DNA of 64,000 bases. Origin: Bacteroidaceae bacterium. Lineage in GTDB: Bacteria > Bacteroidota > Bacteroidia > Bacteroidales > Bacteroidaceae. The notes beneath the pieces are model-generated. The model saw only the letters and a list, made by a program, of their open reading frames with translations. It was not told where the DNA came from and ran no database searches. This document shows, piece by piece, positions 31,057 to 40,130 of the stretch. Positions within the stretch are counted from its first letter, which is position 1. Every line of letters begins with the position of its first letter. The position numbers and the translations under genes are program-made. Where the stretch lies: NCBI GenBank assembly GCA_016280855.1, contig JAEEHP010000072.1, positions 16,494 through 80,493 on the forward strand, written 5' to 3'.

Positions 31057-33525
31057 ATGCGCCGTCGTTCGTTTTTCCTCGCGTTGTTCCTCACGCTTTG
31101 TTCTTCATCCCTTCGGGCTAACGTACCCGATTCCGTCTATCTCTTCGCCTACAACACCGACCCCGGGCGCGGTCTCTCCTTTGCCTGGTCGGGCAACGGC
31201 AGAACGTGGAAACACATTGCCGACGGCGCTGCGTTTGTAAGCAGCGACTACGGCGCATGGGGACGCGAGAAAAAGATGCACACGCCGGTTCTCATGCCGG
31301 CCGGCGACGGTTCGTGGATCCTGGAGTTCCGTCTCAACGACAGCGCCAATCAATATGCCGTGGCTCGCTCCCGCGACCTCATCCATTGGCTGCCGCAGGA
31401 TTATCCCTTCCTGCCAACGACTGAAGCTGTGCGCCAGCGCTTCCAAGCCTACGATGCCGGTTTGCATGATGGCGTCATCGACGGACGCACGTTCCGCGGC
31501 TCCGTCAACCGCGTGCCATACGCCATGGTCGAGGCGATGGAGAACGCTAAGATAGCGCAGAACGAGCGCAACCGGCGCAACAACGAGTCGTTGGCCGATG
31601 ACCAGGTGCGCTTCAAGGATCTCCTCTCGCAGCGCGTTACTGCTCGTGTCGCCATCGACGGCGCAGCGCCAATGGCCATCTCCGACAAGCTCCTCGGCAT
31701 CTTCTTCGAGGATATCAACTACAGCGCCGACGGCGGTCTTTACGCCGAGCTCCTTCAGAATCGCGACTTCGAGTACGACCCCAAGGACGGCGGCCGCGAG
31801 CCCAACTGGACGCTGACCAATTCGTGGGCCGTCAGCGGCGAAGGGATGACCTTTGCCATCGCCACCGACGAACCCCTGCACGCCAACCAGCAGCATTATG
31901 CCGTGCTCGACGTCACTACGCCAGGCGCAGCGCTCGAGAACGACGGCTTCGACGGTATCGTCGTTCGCAAGGGCGAGCGCTACGATGTCAGCCTCTTCGC
32001 CCATCAGCTCTCCGGCAAGGCTGGCAAGTTACGCGTTCAGCTTCGCCAGGCCGACCGCATCATCGGCGAGACGACGCTCGCAGCGCCCTCGGCTTCGTGG
32101 CGGCAGGTGAAGGCCGTCATCACGGCGAAGGAAGATGCCGCCGATGCTCATCTCCTTATCCAACCCACCGCCGCAGGGCGCGTAGCCATTGACTTCGTCA
32201 GCCTCTTCCCGCAGAAAACCTTCAAGAATCGCAAGAATGGTATGCGTGCCGACCTCGCTCAGTCACTGGCCGACCTCCATCCGCGCTTCATGCGTTTTCC
32301 CGGAGGTTGCGTCACCCACGGCGACGGCCTCGGTAATATCTACCATTGGAAGCAAACCATAGGCCCGATGTGGGAACGTCAGCCCCTGCGCAACATTTGG
32401 GGGTACCACCAGACGCGCGGCCTCGGCTTCTTCGAGTTCTTCCAGTTCTGCGAGGACCTCGGCTGCGAGCCGTTGCCCGTCCTCGCTGCCGGCGTGCCTT
32501 GTCAGAACAGCAGCACCGGCGGTGGCGGCCAGCAGGGCGGTATTCCCTTCGGCCCCGAGTTCGAACAGTACAAGCAGGACATTCTCGACCTAATCGAATG
32601 GGCAAACGGTGATCCTAAGACCAGCAAATGGGCACGTATGCGTGCCGAAGCCGGTCACCCCAAGCCCTTCAACCTCAAATACCTCGGCATCGGCAATGAG
32701 GATCTCATCTCTGAAGTGTTCACCGAGCGTTACCTCGCCATCATCGAGGCCGTCAAGCAGCGCTATCCCGACATCATCGTCTGCGGCACCGTAGGTCCTT
32801 TCTTCGAGGGCAGCGACTACGAGCAGGGATGGCGACTGGCCAAGGACAACCACATCGACATGGTCGATGAGCACTATTATGTTGCGCCGGGCTGGTATAT
32901 CAACAATCAGGACTACTACGACCACTACGACCGCTCGGCCTCGAAGGTCTATCTCGGCGAATATGCCAGCCACGGCCCCGGGCGTAAATCCACCATTCAG
33001 ACGGCGCTCACCTGTGCCCTTCACATCCTTAACCTCGAACGCAATGGCGACGTCGTGGCCATGAGTTCCTACGCCCCCCTGCTGGCTAAGCATGGTCACA
33101 CGCAATGGAATCCCGACCTCATCTATTTTGACAACGCCACGGTCTATCCCACCGTCGATTACTACGCTCAGCTCCTCTGTGGACAGAGCCAGGGCGACCG
33201 CTATCTGCCTACGACGATCACGGCAGCTCATCAGCACGACGGTCAATCCCGTTCCCTTTCGCCAGAAGCGTTGCGCCGCCTCGTCGCCAGCACCGTGCAC
33301 GACAGCCGTACGGGTCGCACCTACGTGAAGCTCGTCAACCTCCTGCCCGTCGCCGTTGATGCTCAGCTTGATGCTGCAGCCCTTTCCCTGCCTGCCACAG
33401 CCCGCATCACTACACTCTCCGGCAACTGGGATGCCACCGACGCTAAGCCCCAACCCTCAACCCTCACATCCCTCACCCCCTCCCTTTCTCTTCCTCCCTA
33501 CAGCCTCGTCGTCATTGAGTTCTGA
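31057..33525 (+). CDS. GH51 alpha-L-arabinofuranosidase with partial GH43-like N-terminal segment
   Basis: ISDKLLGIFFEDINYSADGGLYAELLQNRDFEYDP...RFPGGCVTHGDGLGNIYHWKQTIGP...KYLGIGNEDLISEVFTERY...VDEHYYVAPGWY; N-term GRGLSFAWSGNGRTWKHI...YAVARSRDLIHW. Confidence 0.9.
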   Translation: MRRRSFFLALFLTLCSSSLRANVPDSVYLFAYNTDPGRGLSFAWSGNGRTWKHIADGAAFVSSDYGAWGREKKMHTPVLMPAGDGSWILEFRLNDSANQYAVARSRDLIHWLPQDYPFLPTTEAVRQRFQAYDAGLHDGVIDGRTFRGSVNRVPYAMVEAMENAKIAQNERNRRNNESLADDQVRFKDLLSQRVTARVAIDGAAPMAISDKLLGIFFEDINYSADGGLYAELLQNRDFEYDPKDGGREPNWTLTNSWAVSGEGMTFAIATDEPLHANQQHYAVLDVTTPGAALENDGFDGIVVRKGERYDVSLFAHQLSGKAGKLRVQLRQADRIIGETTLAAPSASWRQVKAVITAKEDAADAHLLIQPTAAGRVAIDFVSLFPQKTFKNRKNGMRADLAQSLADLHPRFMRFPGGCVTHGDGLGNIYHWKQTIGPMWERQPLRNIWGYHQTRGLGFFEFFQFCEDLGCEPLPVLAAGVPCQNSSTGGGGQQGGIPFGPEFEQYKQDILDLIEWANGDPKTSKWARMRAEAGHPKPFNLKYLGIGNEDLISEVFTERYLAIIEAVKQRYPDIIVCGTVGPFFEGSDYEQGWRLAKDNHIDMVDEHYYVAPGWYINNQDYYDHYDRSASKVYLGEYASHGPGRKSTIQTALTCALHILNLERNGDVVAMSSYAPLLAKHGHTQWNPDLIYFDNATVYPTVDYYAQLLCGQSQGDRYLPTTITAAHQHDGQSRSLSPEALRRLVASTVHDSRTGRTYVKLVNLLPVAVDAQLDAAALSLPATARITTLSGNWDATDAKPQPSTLTSLTPSLSLPPYSLVVIEF

Positions 33526-33622
33526 AATAAGGAAACTTCGGAGGCGACACACCTGTGTGAATATTTTTCGGGTAAAAGAAAAGAAAAACGGAGTTTTCTT
33601 TTGCATTTCGCTCAGTTAGTCG

Positions 33623-33630
33623 TACCTTTG
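33623..33630 (+). promoter_or_regulatory. Bacteroidetes -7 element (TACCTTTG), with TTTG near 33600
   Basis: TTTG at 33600-33603 and TACCTTTG at 33623-33630, upstream of map. Confidence 0.55.
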
Positions 33631-33635
33631 CACCC

Positions 33636-34499
33636 GTGAACAAGAAAAAGAAGATGTTTTGGACGGTGCCGAAGGGTCAGGAACTGACTGAAATGGACCG
33701 TATCATCCTGGCTGCGCAGGAGCGCGGCAAGGTAGTGCCGTCACGTGCACTCATTAAGACGCCCGAGCAGATCGAGGGCATCCGCCGGGCGGGAGTCGTC
33801 AACACGGGCATACTGGATATGCTGACCGACAAGATCCATGCCGGCATGTGTACGCAGGAAATCGATGATCTCGTGGCGGAATACACGGCAGCCCACGGCG
33901 CCACTTCGGCTTGCCTGGGCTACGAGGGCTTCCCCCGGTCGTGCTGCACGAGTGTCAACGAGGTGGTGTGCCACGGTATCCCCAACGAATGGGAGGTGCT
34001 GCGCAATGGCGACATCGTCAACGTGGATTGCACCACAATCCTTGACGGCTACTACGCCGACGCCTCGCGGATGTATGTCGTGGGCGGCAAGACCTCGGCA
34101 AAGAAACAGAAGCTGGTGGATGTGGCGTGGGAGTGCCTGAAGATAGGCGAGGAGGTGTGCTCGAAGCCTTACGTTTATGTCGGCGATATCGGCAATGCCA
34201 TCCAGAAGCACGCCCACAAGAACGGCTTCTCCGTCGTGCGCGACCTGGCCGGTCATGGCGTAGGACTGGAGTTCCACGAAGAGCCGGACGTGGATCACTA
34301 TGGTCACAAAGGTACTGGTATGCTCCTCGTCCCTGGCATGGTCTTCACCATCGAACCGATGATCAATATGGGCACCTACGAGGTGTTCTGCGACGAGGAA
34401 GACGGCTGGACCATCGTCAGCGAGGACGAACTGCCCAGCGCACAATGGGAACATACGTTCGTCATGACGGAACATGGAGTGGAGGTGCTGACGCATTGA
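33636..34499 (+). CDS. map: Type I methionyl aminopeptidase
   Basis: IKTPEQIEGIRRAGVVNTGILDML...SVNEVVCHGIPNEWEVLRNGDIVNVDCTTILDGYYADASRMY...GHGVGLEFHEEPDVDHYG. Confidence 0.94.
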   Translation: MNKKKKMFWTVPKGQELTEMDRIILAAQERGKVVPSRALIKTPEQIEGIRRAGVVNTGILDMLTDKIHAGMCTQEIDDLVAEYTAAHGATSACLGYEGFPRSCCTSVNEVVCHGIPNEWEVLRNGDIVNVDCTTILDGYYADASRMYVVGGKTSAKKQKLVDVAWECLKIGEEVCSKPYVYVGDIGNAIQKHAHKNGFSVVRDLAGHGVGLEFHEEPDVDHYGHKGTGMLLVPGMVFTIEPMINMGTYEVFCDEEDGWTIVSEDELPSAQWEHTFVMTEHGVEVLTH

Positions 34500-34539
34500 A
34501 AAAACGAAAAATGAAAAAGTGAAAAGTGAAAAATGAAAT

Positions 34540-35721
34540 ATGAAGAATAAACCTATAGTCATATTAGGCATAGAAAGTAGTTGCGACGATACCTCGGCGG
34601 CAGTGATTCGCGATGGCTACCTGTTGTCGAACGTGACGGCTTCGCAGGCTGTGCATGAGGCTTACGGCGGCGTCGTTCCGGAGCTGGCCTCGCGCGCGCA
34701 TCAATTAAATATAGTACCCGTAGTGGATCAGGCGCTGAAACGGGCAGGCGTGACGAAGGAGGAGCTGAGCGCTGTGGCCTTCACGCGCGGTCCCGGTTTG
34801 ATGGGTTCGCTGCTCGTGGGCGTGAGCTTCGCCAAGGGCTTTGCCGCCTCATTAGGCATTCCTATGATTGATGTCAACCACCTGCAAGGGCACGTGCTGG
34901 CGCATTTTATAAGGGAGCAGACCCCCTCCCCGCTCCCCCTAAAGGGGGAGAGTGGTCACTCTCAAGAAGAGAAGATAAAGGAGAATGGAGACAAAGCGGA
35001 TGCCTGCTCAGAACATTCTACTCCCCTCCCTCACAGGGAGGGGCAGGGGGGTGGGTCTGCAGATGGTGGGGCTGCTGCTGGGTCTTCTCTTCCTCCCTTC
35101 CCCTTCCTCTGCCTCCTTGTTAGTGGCGGCAATTCGCAGATCGTGCTGGTGAAGGCCTACAACGATATGCAGATTATCGGTCAGACGATAGACGATGCGG
35201 CGGGCGAGTGCATCGACAAATGTTCCAAGGTGATGGGCTTAGGCTATCCCGGCGGTCCTATCATCGACCGTCTGGCACGTCAGGGTAATCCCGAGGCCTA
35301 TCATTTCTCGAAGCCTGCTATACCGGGCTACGACTATAGCTTCAGCGGTCTGAAGACCTCGTTCCTGTATAATCTGCGCGATTGGCTGCAGGAAGATCCC
35401 GATTTCATCGAGCATCACAAGGAAGACCTGGCGGCGTCGTTGGAGAAGACCGTCGTGGATATCCTCATGAACAAGCTACGCCGCGCGGCCAAGGACTTGA
35501 AGATAAAACACGTGGCTGTGGCCGGTGGCGTCAGCGCCAACACGGGACTGCGTGAAGCCTTCAAGGATCACGCCCGCCGCTACGGCTGGACAATCTATAT
35601 CCCGAAATTCAGCTTTACGACAGATAATGCTGCGATGATTGCCATCACCGGTGCTTTCAAGTATGCCGACAAGGATTTCTGTCCGATGGAAGCGCCTGCT
35701 TTCTCGCGTGTGGCGCTTTAA
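34540..35721 (+). CDS. tsaD: tRNA N6-adenosine threonylcarbamoyltransferase TsaD, carrying a REP-derived in-frame insertion
   Basis: VILGIESSCDDTSAAVI...YGGVVPELASRAHQ...DVNHLQGHVLAHF...FPFLCLLVSGGNSQI...DDAAGECIDKCSKVMGLGYPGGPIIDRLA; insert at about 34915-35095. Confidence 0.95.
   Translation: MKNKPIVILGIESSCDDTSAAVIRDGYLLSNVTASQAVHEAYGGVVPELASRAHQLNIVPVVDQALKRAGVTKEELSAVAFTRGPGLMGSLLVGVSFAKGFAASLGIPMIDVNHLQGHVLAHFIREQTPSPLPLKGESGHSQEEKIKENGDKADACSEHSTPLPHREGQGGGSADGGAAAGSSLPPFPFLCLLVSGGNSQIVLVKAYNDMQIIGQTIDDAAGECIDKCSKVMGLGYPGGPIIDRLARQGNPEAYHFSKPAIPGYDYSFSGLKTSFLYNLRDWLQEDPDFIEHHKEDLAASLEKTVVDILMNKLRRAAKDLKIKHVAVAGGVSANTGLREAFKDHARRYGWTIYIPKFSFTTDNAAMIAITGAFKYADKDFCPMEAPAFSRVAL
34915..35095 (+). 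repeat. Two REP-like palindromic units inside tsaD, translated in frame
   Basis: ctccccgctccccctaaagggggag and cattctactcccctccctcacagggaggggcaggggggtgggtctgc...gctgctgctgggtct. The second matches 38389-38500. Confidence 0.9.
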
Positions 35722-35768
35722 ACTTTAAACCTTAAACTTTAAACAACGACCAAGGTCGTGCATAAATT

Positions 35769-36272
35769 ATGAGCGTACAAGCAAAAGTTATTTCAAGAGA
35801 GATCAGCGAATATCTGTGGCGTGCCGGCAAAACGCTTTCGACAGCCGAGAGCTGCACGTCGGGCCTCGTGGCAGCAGCTATCACGGCCGTGCCTGGTGCG
35901 AGTAATTTCTTCCGCGGAGGCGTCATCACGTATGTCAACGAACTGAAGGAGCAGCTGTTGGGCGTTCCCAAGGAGATGCTCGACGAGAAGGGTGCCGTGA
36001 GCGAAGATGTGGCACGCGCCATGGTCAACGGTGCTTTGGAGCACCTGCAGACCGATTATGCGGTAGCCGTGACCGGCTTTGCGGGTCCCGGCGGAGGACC
36101 GGAGGCGCCCGTGGGCACGATCTTCGTGGCCGTAGGAACAAAGGATGAGGTCATCGTCCGCGAACTCACGGGCGACGATGGACGCGAAGAAAATGTGGCT
36201 CATGCGACCCTTGTAGCCCTCAAAATGCTCCTCGAAAAGCTCAAAAATGACTTCCCCGTGGGCGAAGAATGA
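35769..36272 (+). CDS. CinA C-terminal family protein (nicotinamide-nucleotide amidohydrolase-like)
   Basis: RAGKTLSTAESCTSGLVAAAITAVPGASNFFRGGVITYVNELKEQLLGV...AVAVTGFAGPGGGPEAPVGTIFVAVG. Confidence 0.92.
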   Translation: MSVQAKVISREISEYLWRAGKTLSTAESCTSGLVAAAITAVPGASNFFRGGVITYVNELKEQLLGVPKEMLDEKGAVSEDVARAMVNGALEHLQTDYAVAVTGFAGPGGGPEAPVGTIFVAVGTKDEVIVRELTGDDGREENVAHATLVALKMLLEKLKNDFPVGEE

Positions 36273-36290
36273 AAAAAAGAGGCTGAAAAC

Positions 36291-36321
36291 TTTGTGGATT
36301 CAGAAAAAAGCTGTACCTTTG
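36291..36321 (+). promoter_or_regulatory. Bacteroidetes promoter for rpmB: TTTG 36291-36294, TACCTTTG 36314-36321
   Basis: 19-bp spacing between the two elements. Confidence 0.6.
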
Positions 36322-36376
36322 CGCCCTGTTTGGAAGAAGTAATTTTTTGGAAGTTACAAAAAGGAAAGATTAGAAA

Positions 36377-36613
36377 ATGTCTAAGATCTGTCAAATCACC
36401 GGAAAAAGAGCGATGCACGGAAATAATGTGTCGCACTCTAAGCGCCGTACAAAGCGCGTCTTTGACGTGAATCTCTTCACCAAGAAGTTCTACTGGGTAG
36501 AGGAAGATTGCTGGATCAGCCTGAACATCTCGGCTGCTGGCCTGCGCTTGATTAACAAAATCGGTCTCGACGCTGCTATCAAGCAGGCTGCCGAAAAGGG
36601 TTACTTGCAGTAA
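36377..36613 (+). CDS. rpmB: 50S ribosomal protein L28
   Basis: [39 protein letters not shown]. Confidence 0.97.
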   Translation: MSKICQITGKRAMHGNNVSHSKRRTKRVFDVNLFTKKFYWVEEDCWISLNISAAGLRLINKIGLDAAIKQAAEKGYLQ

Positions 36614-36657
36614 GCCACCGATTGTCCATCCGTTTAACACTTAACACGTAAACAACA

Positions 36658-36846
36658 ATGGCAAAGAAAGCAAAAGGCAATAGAGTACAGGTGATTCTCG
36701 AATGCACTGAAATGAAGGAGAGCGGTCTCCCCGGCACCTCCCGTTACATCACCACGAAGAACAGAAAGAACACTCCCGAGCGTCTCGAGTTGAAGAAGTA
36801 CAATCCGATTCTCAAGCGCATGACGGTTCACAAGGAAATCAAGTAA
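36658..36846 (+). CDS. rpmG: 50S ribosomal protein L33
   Basis: [62 protein letters not shown]. Confidence 0.97.
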   Translation: MAKKAKGNRVQVILECTEMKESGLPGTSRYITTKNRKNTPERLELKKYNPILKRMTVHKEIK

Positions 36847-36859
36847 AAACTGAAGCACC

Positions 36860-37015
36860 ATGGCAAAAAAGACAGTCGCAACCCTGCAAACAGGTAAGAC
36901 CGATGGCCGTAGCTACACAAAGGTCATCAAGATGGTGAAGAACGAAAAAGGTTCTTACGCCTTCGATGAGAAAATGGTTCCCAATGAAGCCGTCGAGGCA
37001 TTCTTCAAGAACTAA
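36860..37015 (+). CDS. DUF4295-type small protein
   Basis: MAKKTVATLQTGKTDGRSYTKVIKMVKNEKGSYAFDEKMVPNEAVEAFFKN, directly after rpmG. Absent from the supplied ORF track because it is short. Confidence 0.88.
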   Translation: MAKKTVATLQTGKTDGRSYTKVIKMVKNEKGSYAFDEKMVPNEAVEAFFKN

Positions 37016-37087
37016 TCTTCGCAAACCGAACTTCCAGAAAATCCGTTTGTCGACACCTTGCGTGTCGCTTGCGGAATCAATGTTAAT

Positions 37088-37123
37088 CTCTCCTCTGGCT
37101 CTCGAAGTCAGGGGAGAGTTTTT
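37088..37123 (+). terminator. Rho-independent-type terminator after the rpmB-rpmG-DUF4295 operon
   Basis: ctctcctctggct-ctcga-agtcaggggagag followed by ttttt. Confidence 0.75.
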
Positions 37124-37229
37124 GTTTTGAGGTTTTGAGGTTTTGAAGGTATTAGGTTTTTAGGGCACCTCACAACCTTACAACCATAAAACCTCAAAAC
37201 CTAAAGTAGAGTTAATCTTTCTAAAACGC

Positions 37230-37260
37230 TTGTTCCTTAAGGAACAATTGTGTATCTTTG
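37230..37260 (+). promoter_or_regulatory. ftsY promoter (-7 TATCTTTG 37253-37260) with an 18-bp perfect palindrome ttgttccttaaggaacaa (37230-37247)
   Basis: Perfect palindrome sits 5 bp upstream of the -7 element. Confidence 0.6.
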
Positions 37261-37282
37261 CAGCCGCTAAAACGAAATGCAC

Positions 37283-38245
37283 ATGGGATTTTTCAATTTC
37301 TTCTCCAAAAATAAGGAACAGCAGAAGGAGACGCTGGACAAAGGTCTCGAGAAAACCAAGGAGAGTTTCTTTGGTAAACTGACGCGTGCCGTGGCAGGTA
37401 AGACTAAGGTCGATGACGACGTGTTGGACAACCTCGAGGAGGTGCTCGTCACCTCGGACGTGGGCGTCGATACGACACTGAACATCATCCGTAGGATCGA
37501 GGAACGTGTGGCACGAGACAAGTATGTTGGCACCGGCGAACTCAATGCCATCCTGCGCGATGAGATCGCCGCCCTGCTGACCGAGAACAACACCAGTGAC
37601 ACCGAGGGCTTCCAGATTCCGGAAGGCAAGAAGCCTTACGTCGTCATGGTCGTCGGTGTCAACGGCGTAGGCAAGACCACCACCATCGGTAAGCTCGCCT
37701 GGCAGTTCAAGCAGGCCGGCCTGAAGGTCATGCTCGGCGCTGCCGACACTTTCCGTGCTGCCGCTGTAGAACAGATTGTCATCTGGGGCGAACGCGTCGG
37801 TGTGCCCGTCGTGAAGCAGCAGATGGGCAGCGATCCTGCCAGCGTGGCTTTCGACACCCTGTCGAGTGCTGTGGCTAACGACGTGGACGTGGTCCTCATC
37901 GACACCGCAGGACGTCTGCACAACAAGAAGGGCCTCATGGACGAACTGTCGAAGATCAAGCGCGTGATGCAAAAAGTAGTGCCCGAGGCGCCGCATGATG
38001 TGATGCTGGTGCTCGATGGTAGCACAGGTCAGAACGCTTTCGAACAGGCCAAGCAGTTCACCGCAGCCACTGATGTCACCTCAATGGCCATCACCAAGCT
38101 CGACGGCACAGCGAAGGGTGGAGTGGTGCTCGGCATCTCCGATCAATTCAAGATTCCCGTCCGTTACATCGGTCTCGGCGAAGGTATGGAAGACCTGCAG
38201 CCCTTCAACAGGAAAGAGTTCGTGAATTCTTTGTTTGGAGAATAA
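37283..38245 (+). CDS. ftsY: Signal recognition particle receptor FtsY
   Basis: MGFFNFFSKNKEQQKETLDKGLEKTKESFFGKLTRAVAGK...VVGVNGVGKTTTIGKLAWQFKQAGLKVMLGAADTFRAAAVEQ...GEGMEDLQPFNRKEFVNSLF. Confidence 0.95.
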   Translation: MGFFNFFSKNKEQQKETLDKGLEKTKESFFGKLTRAVAGKTKVDDDVLDNLEEVLVTSDVGVDTTLNIIRRIEERVARDKYVGTGELNAILRDEIAALLTENNTSDTEGFQIPEGKKPYVVMVVGVNGVGKTTTIGKLAWQFKQAGLKVMLGAADTFRAAAVEQIVIWGERVGVPVVKQQMGSDPASVAFDTLSSAVANDVDVVLIDTAGRLHNKKGLMDELSKIKRVMQKVVPEAPHDVMLVLDGSTGQNAFEQAKQFTAATDVTSMAITKLDGTAKGGVVLGISDQFKIPVRYIGLGEGMEDLQPFNRKEFVNSLFGE

Positions 38246-38248
38246 AGA

Positions 38249-38500
38249 CCCGCAAAGACCCACCAGCAGATCCACCACAGACCCACCCCGCCCTCCCTAT
38301 AAGGGAGGGAGCGGTTACCTTCAAGAATATTTTTTTAATTTCGTTTGAAGCAATAATATGAAGACTCATACCCCGAATACACCAATACATTCTACTCCCC
38401 TCCCTCATAAGGAGGGACAGGGGGGTGGATCTGCTGCTGGGTCTGCGCGGGGGATATCTGCTGCTGGGTCTGCGGGTGGTGGGTCTGCTACTTCTATTGA
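38249..38500. repeat. Facing pair of REP-like elements spanning the ftsY-rimO junction and the rimO 5' coding end
   Basis: Left copy gacccaccagcagatccaccacagacccaccccgccctccctataagggagggagcgg; right copy ctcccctccctcataaggagggacaggggggtggatctgctgctgggtctgc; the two are in opposite orientation. Confidence 0.88.
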
Positions 38501-39827
38501 CCTTCTCACCCTTGGCTGCTCCAAGAACCTCGTGGACAGCGAACGCCTGATGGCGCAACTGCGTCGTGCCGGTTTTCGTGTGCAGCACGATCCAGAGCGC
38601 ACCGAAGGCGGCATTTGCATCGTCAACACCTGTGGCTTCATCGGCGATGCCAAGGAGGAGAGCATCAATGTGATTCTCGAGCAGGGGCAGCGCAAGTACC
38701 CCGCAGCGGGTTCTGTGGCTGACGGTTTGTCCGTCAGCACTTCCTTGCCTCCTTTGCAGAAGCTCTACGTCATGGGCTGCCTCTCGCAGCGCTATCTCAC
38801 CGAGCTGAAGGCGGAGATACCCGAAGTGGACGGCTGGTATGGAAAGTTCGACTGGCCGAAACTCCTCGCAGACCTCGGAGAAGCCTGGGACGAGACGCTG
38901 AAGCCCAACCGCGTCATCACCACACCTTCACACTACGCTTACGTCAAGATCTCCGAAGGCTGCAATCGCCACTGCTCCTACTGCGCCATACCCATCATCA
39001 CCGGCGCTCATGTGAGCCGTCCGATGGACGAGATCCTCGATGAAGTGCGTCAGCTGGTGGCCATGGGGGTCAAAGAGTTTAATGTCATCGCACAGGAGCT
39101 GACGTTCTATGGCGTTGACCTCTACCACCGTCGCGCTATTGCCGAGCTCATCGACCGGATGGCTGACATCGAAGGCGTCGAATGGATCCGTCTGCACTAC
39201 GGCTATCCAACGGACTTTCCCTGGGAACTGCTTGACGTCATCAAGCGTCACCCGAACATCTGCCGTTATCTCGACATCGCCTTGCAACACATCGCAGATC
39301 CCGTGCTGACAGCCATGCGTCGTCATATCACCAAGGAAGAAACCTATGCCTTCGTGGAACGCATACGCCGTGAGATTCCCGACCTGCATCTGCGCACCAC
39401 GCTTATGGTTGGTCATCCGGGCGAGACGGATGAGGCTTTCGAGGAGTTGTTGGATTTCACGCGCTGGGCACGGTTCGAACGTATGGGCGCCTTTGCCTAT
39501 AGCGAAGAAGAAGGAACCTACAGCGCCGAACATTATGCCGACGATATCCCTGAAGAGGTGAAGCAGGCGCGCCTCTCGAAGCTCATGCGGCTGCAGCAGC
39601 GCATTTCAGCAGAGGTGCAGGAGGCGAAGGTCGGTACCACACAACGCGTGATCATCGACCGCACGGAGGGCGAATACTTCGTCGGACGCACGCAGTACGA
39701 CTCGCCGGAAGTAGATCCCGAGGTGCTGATACCGCTGAAGGACAACCCGCTCATCATCGGACAATTCTACGATATCATAATCACTAGTGCCGACGATTTC
39801 GACCTCTATGGATCGTTGGCATCTTAA
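38358..39827 (+). CDS. rimO: Ribosomal protein S12 methylthiotransferase RimO with REP-derived N-terminal extension
   Basis: IDLLTLGCSKNLVDSERLMAQL...CIVNTCGFIGDAKEESI...KISEGCNRHCSYCAIPIITGAHVSRPMDEI; preceded by HSTPLPHKEGQGGGSAAGSARGISAAGSAGGGSATS. Confidence 0.95.
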   Translation: MKTHTPNTPIHSTPLPHKEGQGGGSAAGSARGISAAGSAGGGSATSIDLLTLGCSKNLVDSERLMAQLRRAGFRVQHDPERTEGGICIVNTCGFIGDAKEESINVILEQGQRKYPAAGSVADGLSVSTSLPPLQKLYVMGCLSQRYLTELKAEIPEVDGWYGKFDWPKLLADLGEAWDETLKPNRVITTPSHYAYVKISEGCNRHCSYCAIPIITGAHVSRPMDEILDEVRQLVAMGVKEFNVIAQELTFYGVDLYHRRAIAELIDRMADIEGVEWIRLHYGYPTDFPWELLDVIKRHPNICRYLDIALQHIADPVLTAMRRHITKEETYAFVERIRREIPDLHLRTTLMVGHPGETDEAFEELLDFTRWARFERMGAFAYSEEEGTYSAEHYADDIPEEVKQARLSKLMRLQQRISAEVQEAKVGTTQRVIIDRTEGEYFVGRTQYDSPEVDPEVLIPLKDNPLIIGQFYDIIITSADDFDLYGSLAS

Positions 39828-39845
39828 GAAATATTAGTTTTAATC

Positions 39846-40130
39846 ATGAATAACAAGGATTTTATAGCAGCGCTATCCGCTAAGGAAGGTTTGAACACGC
39901 GCAACACGCAAATGCTCGTGAACCACCTGATTGCTGAGATGACAGAGCAACTCGAGGAGGGCAATTCGCTGTTCGTGAAAGACTTCGGACAGTTCGACGT
40001 GAAGAAGCGCCTCGAACGTGTTGTCATCAGTCCTTCTGGTCAACGCATGTTAGTACCTCCCAAATTGGTGCTGGGATTCAAGCCCTCATCCAATATGAAA
40101 GGTCGTATGCAGAAAGGAGGCGAGGTATGA
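39846..40130 (+). CDS. HU-family DNA-binding protein
   Basis: MNNKDFIAALSAKEGLNTRNTQMLVNHLIAEMTEQLEEGNSLFVKDFGQFDVKKRLERVVISPSGQRMLVPPKLVLGFKPS. Confidence 0.85.
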   Translation: MNNKDFIAALSAKEGLNTRNTQMLVNHLIAEMTEQLEEGNSLFVKDFGQFDVKKRLERVVISPSGQRMLVPPKLVLGFKPSSNMKGRMQKGGEV

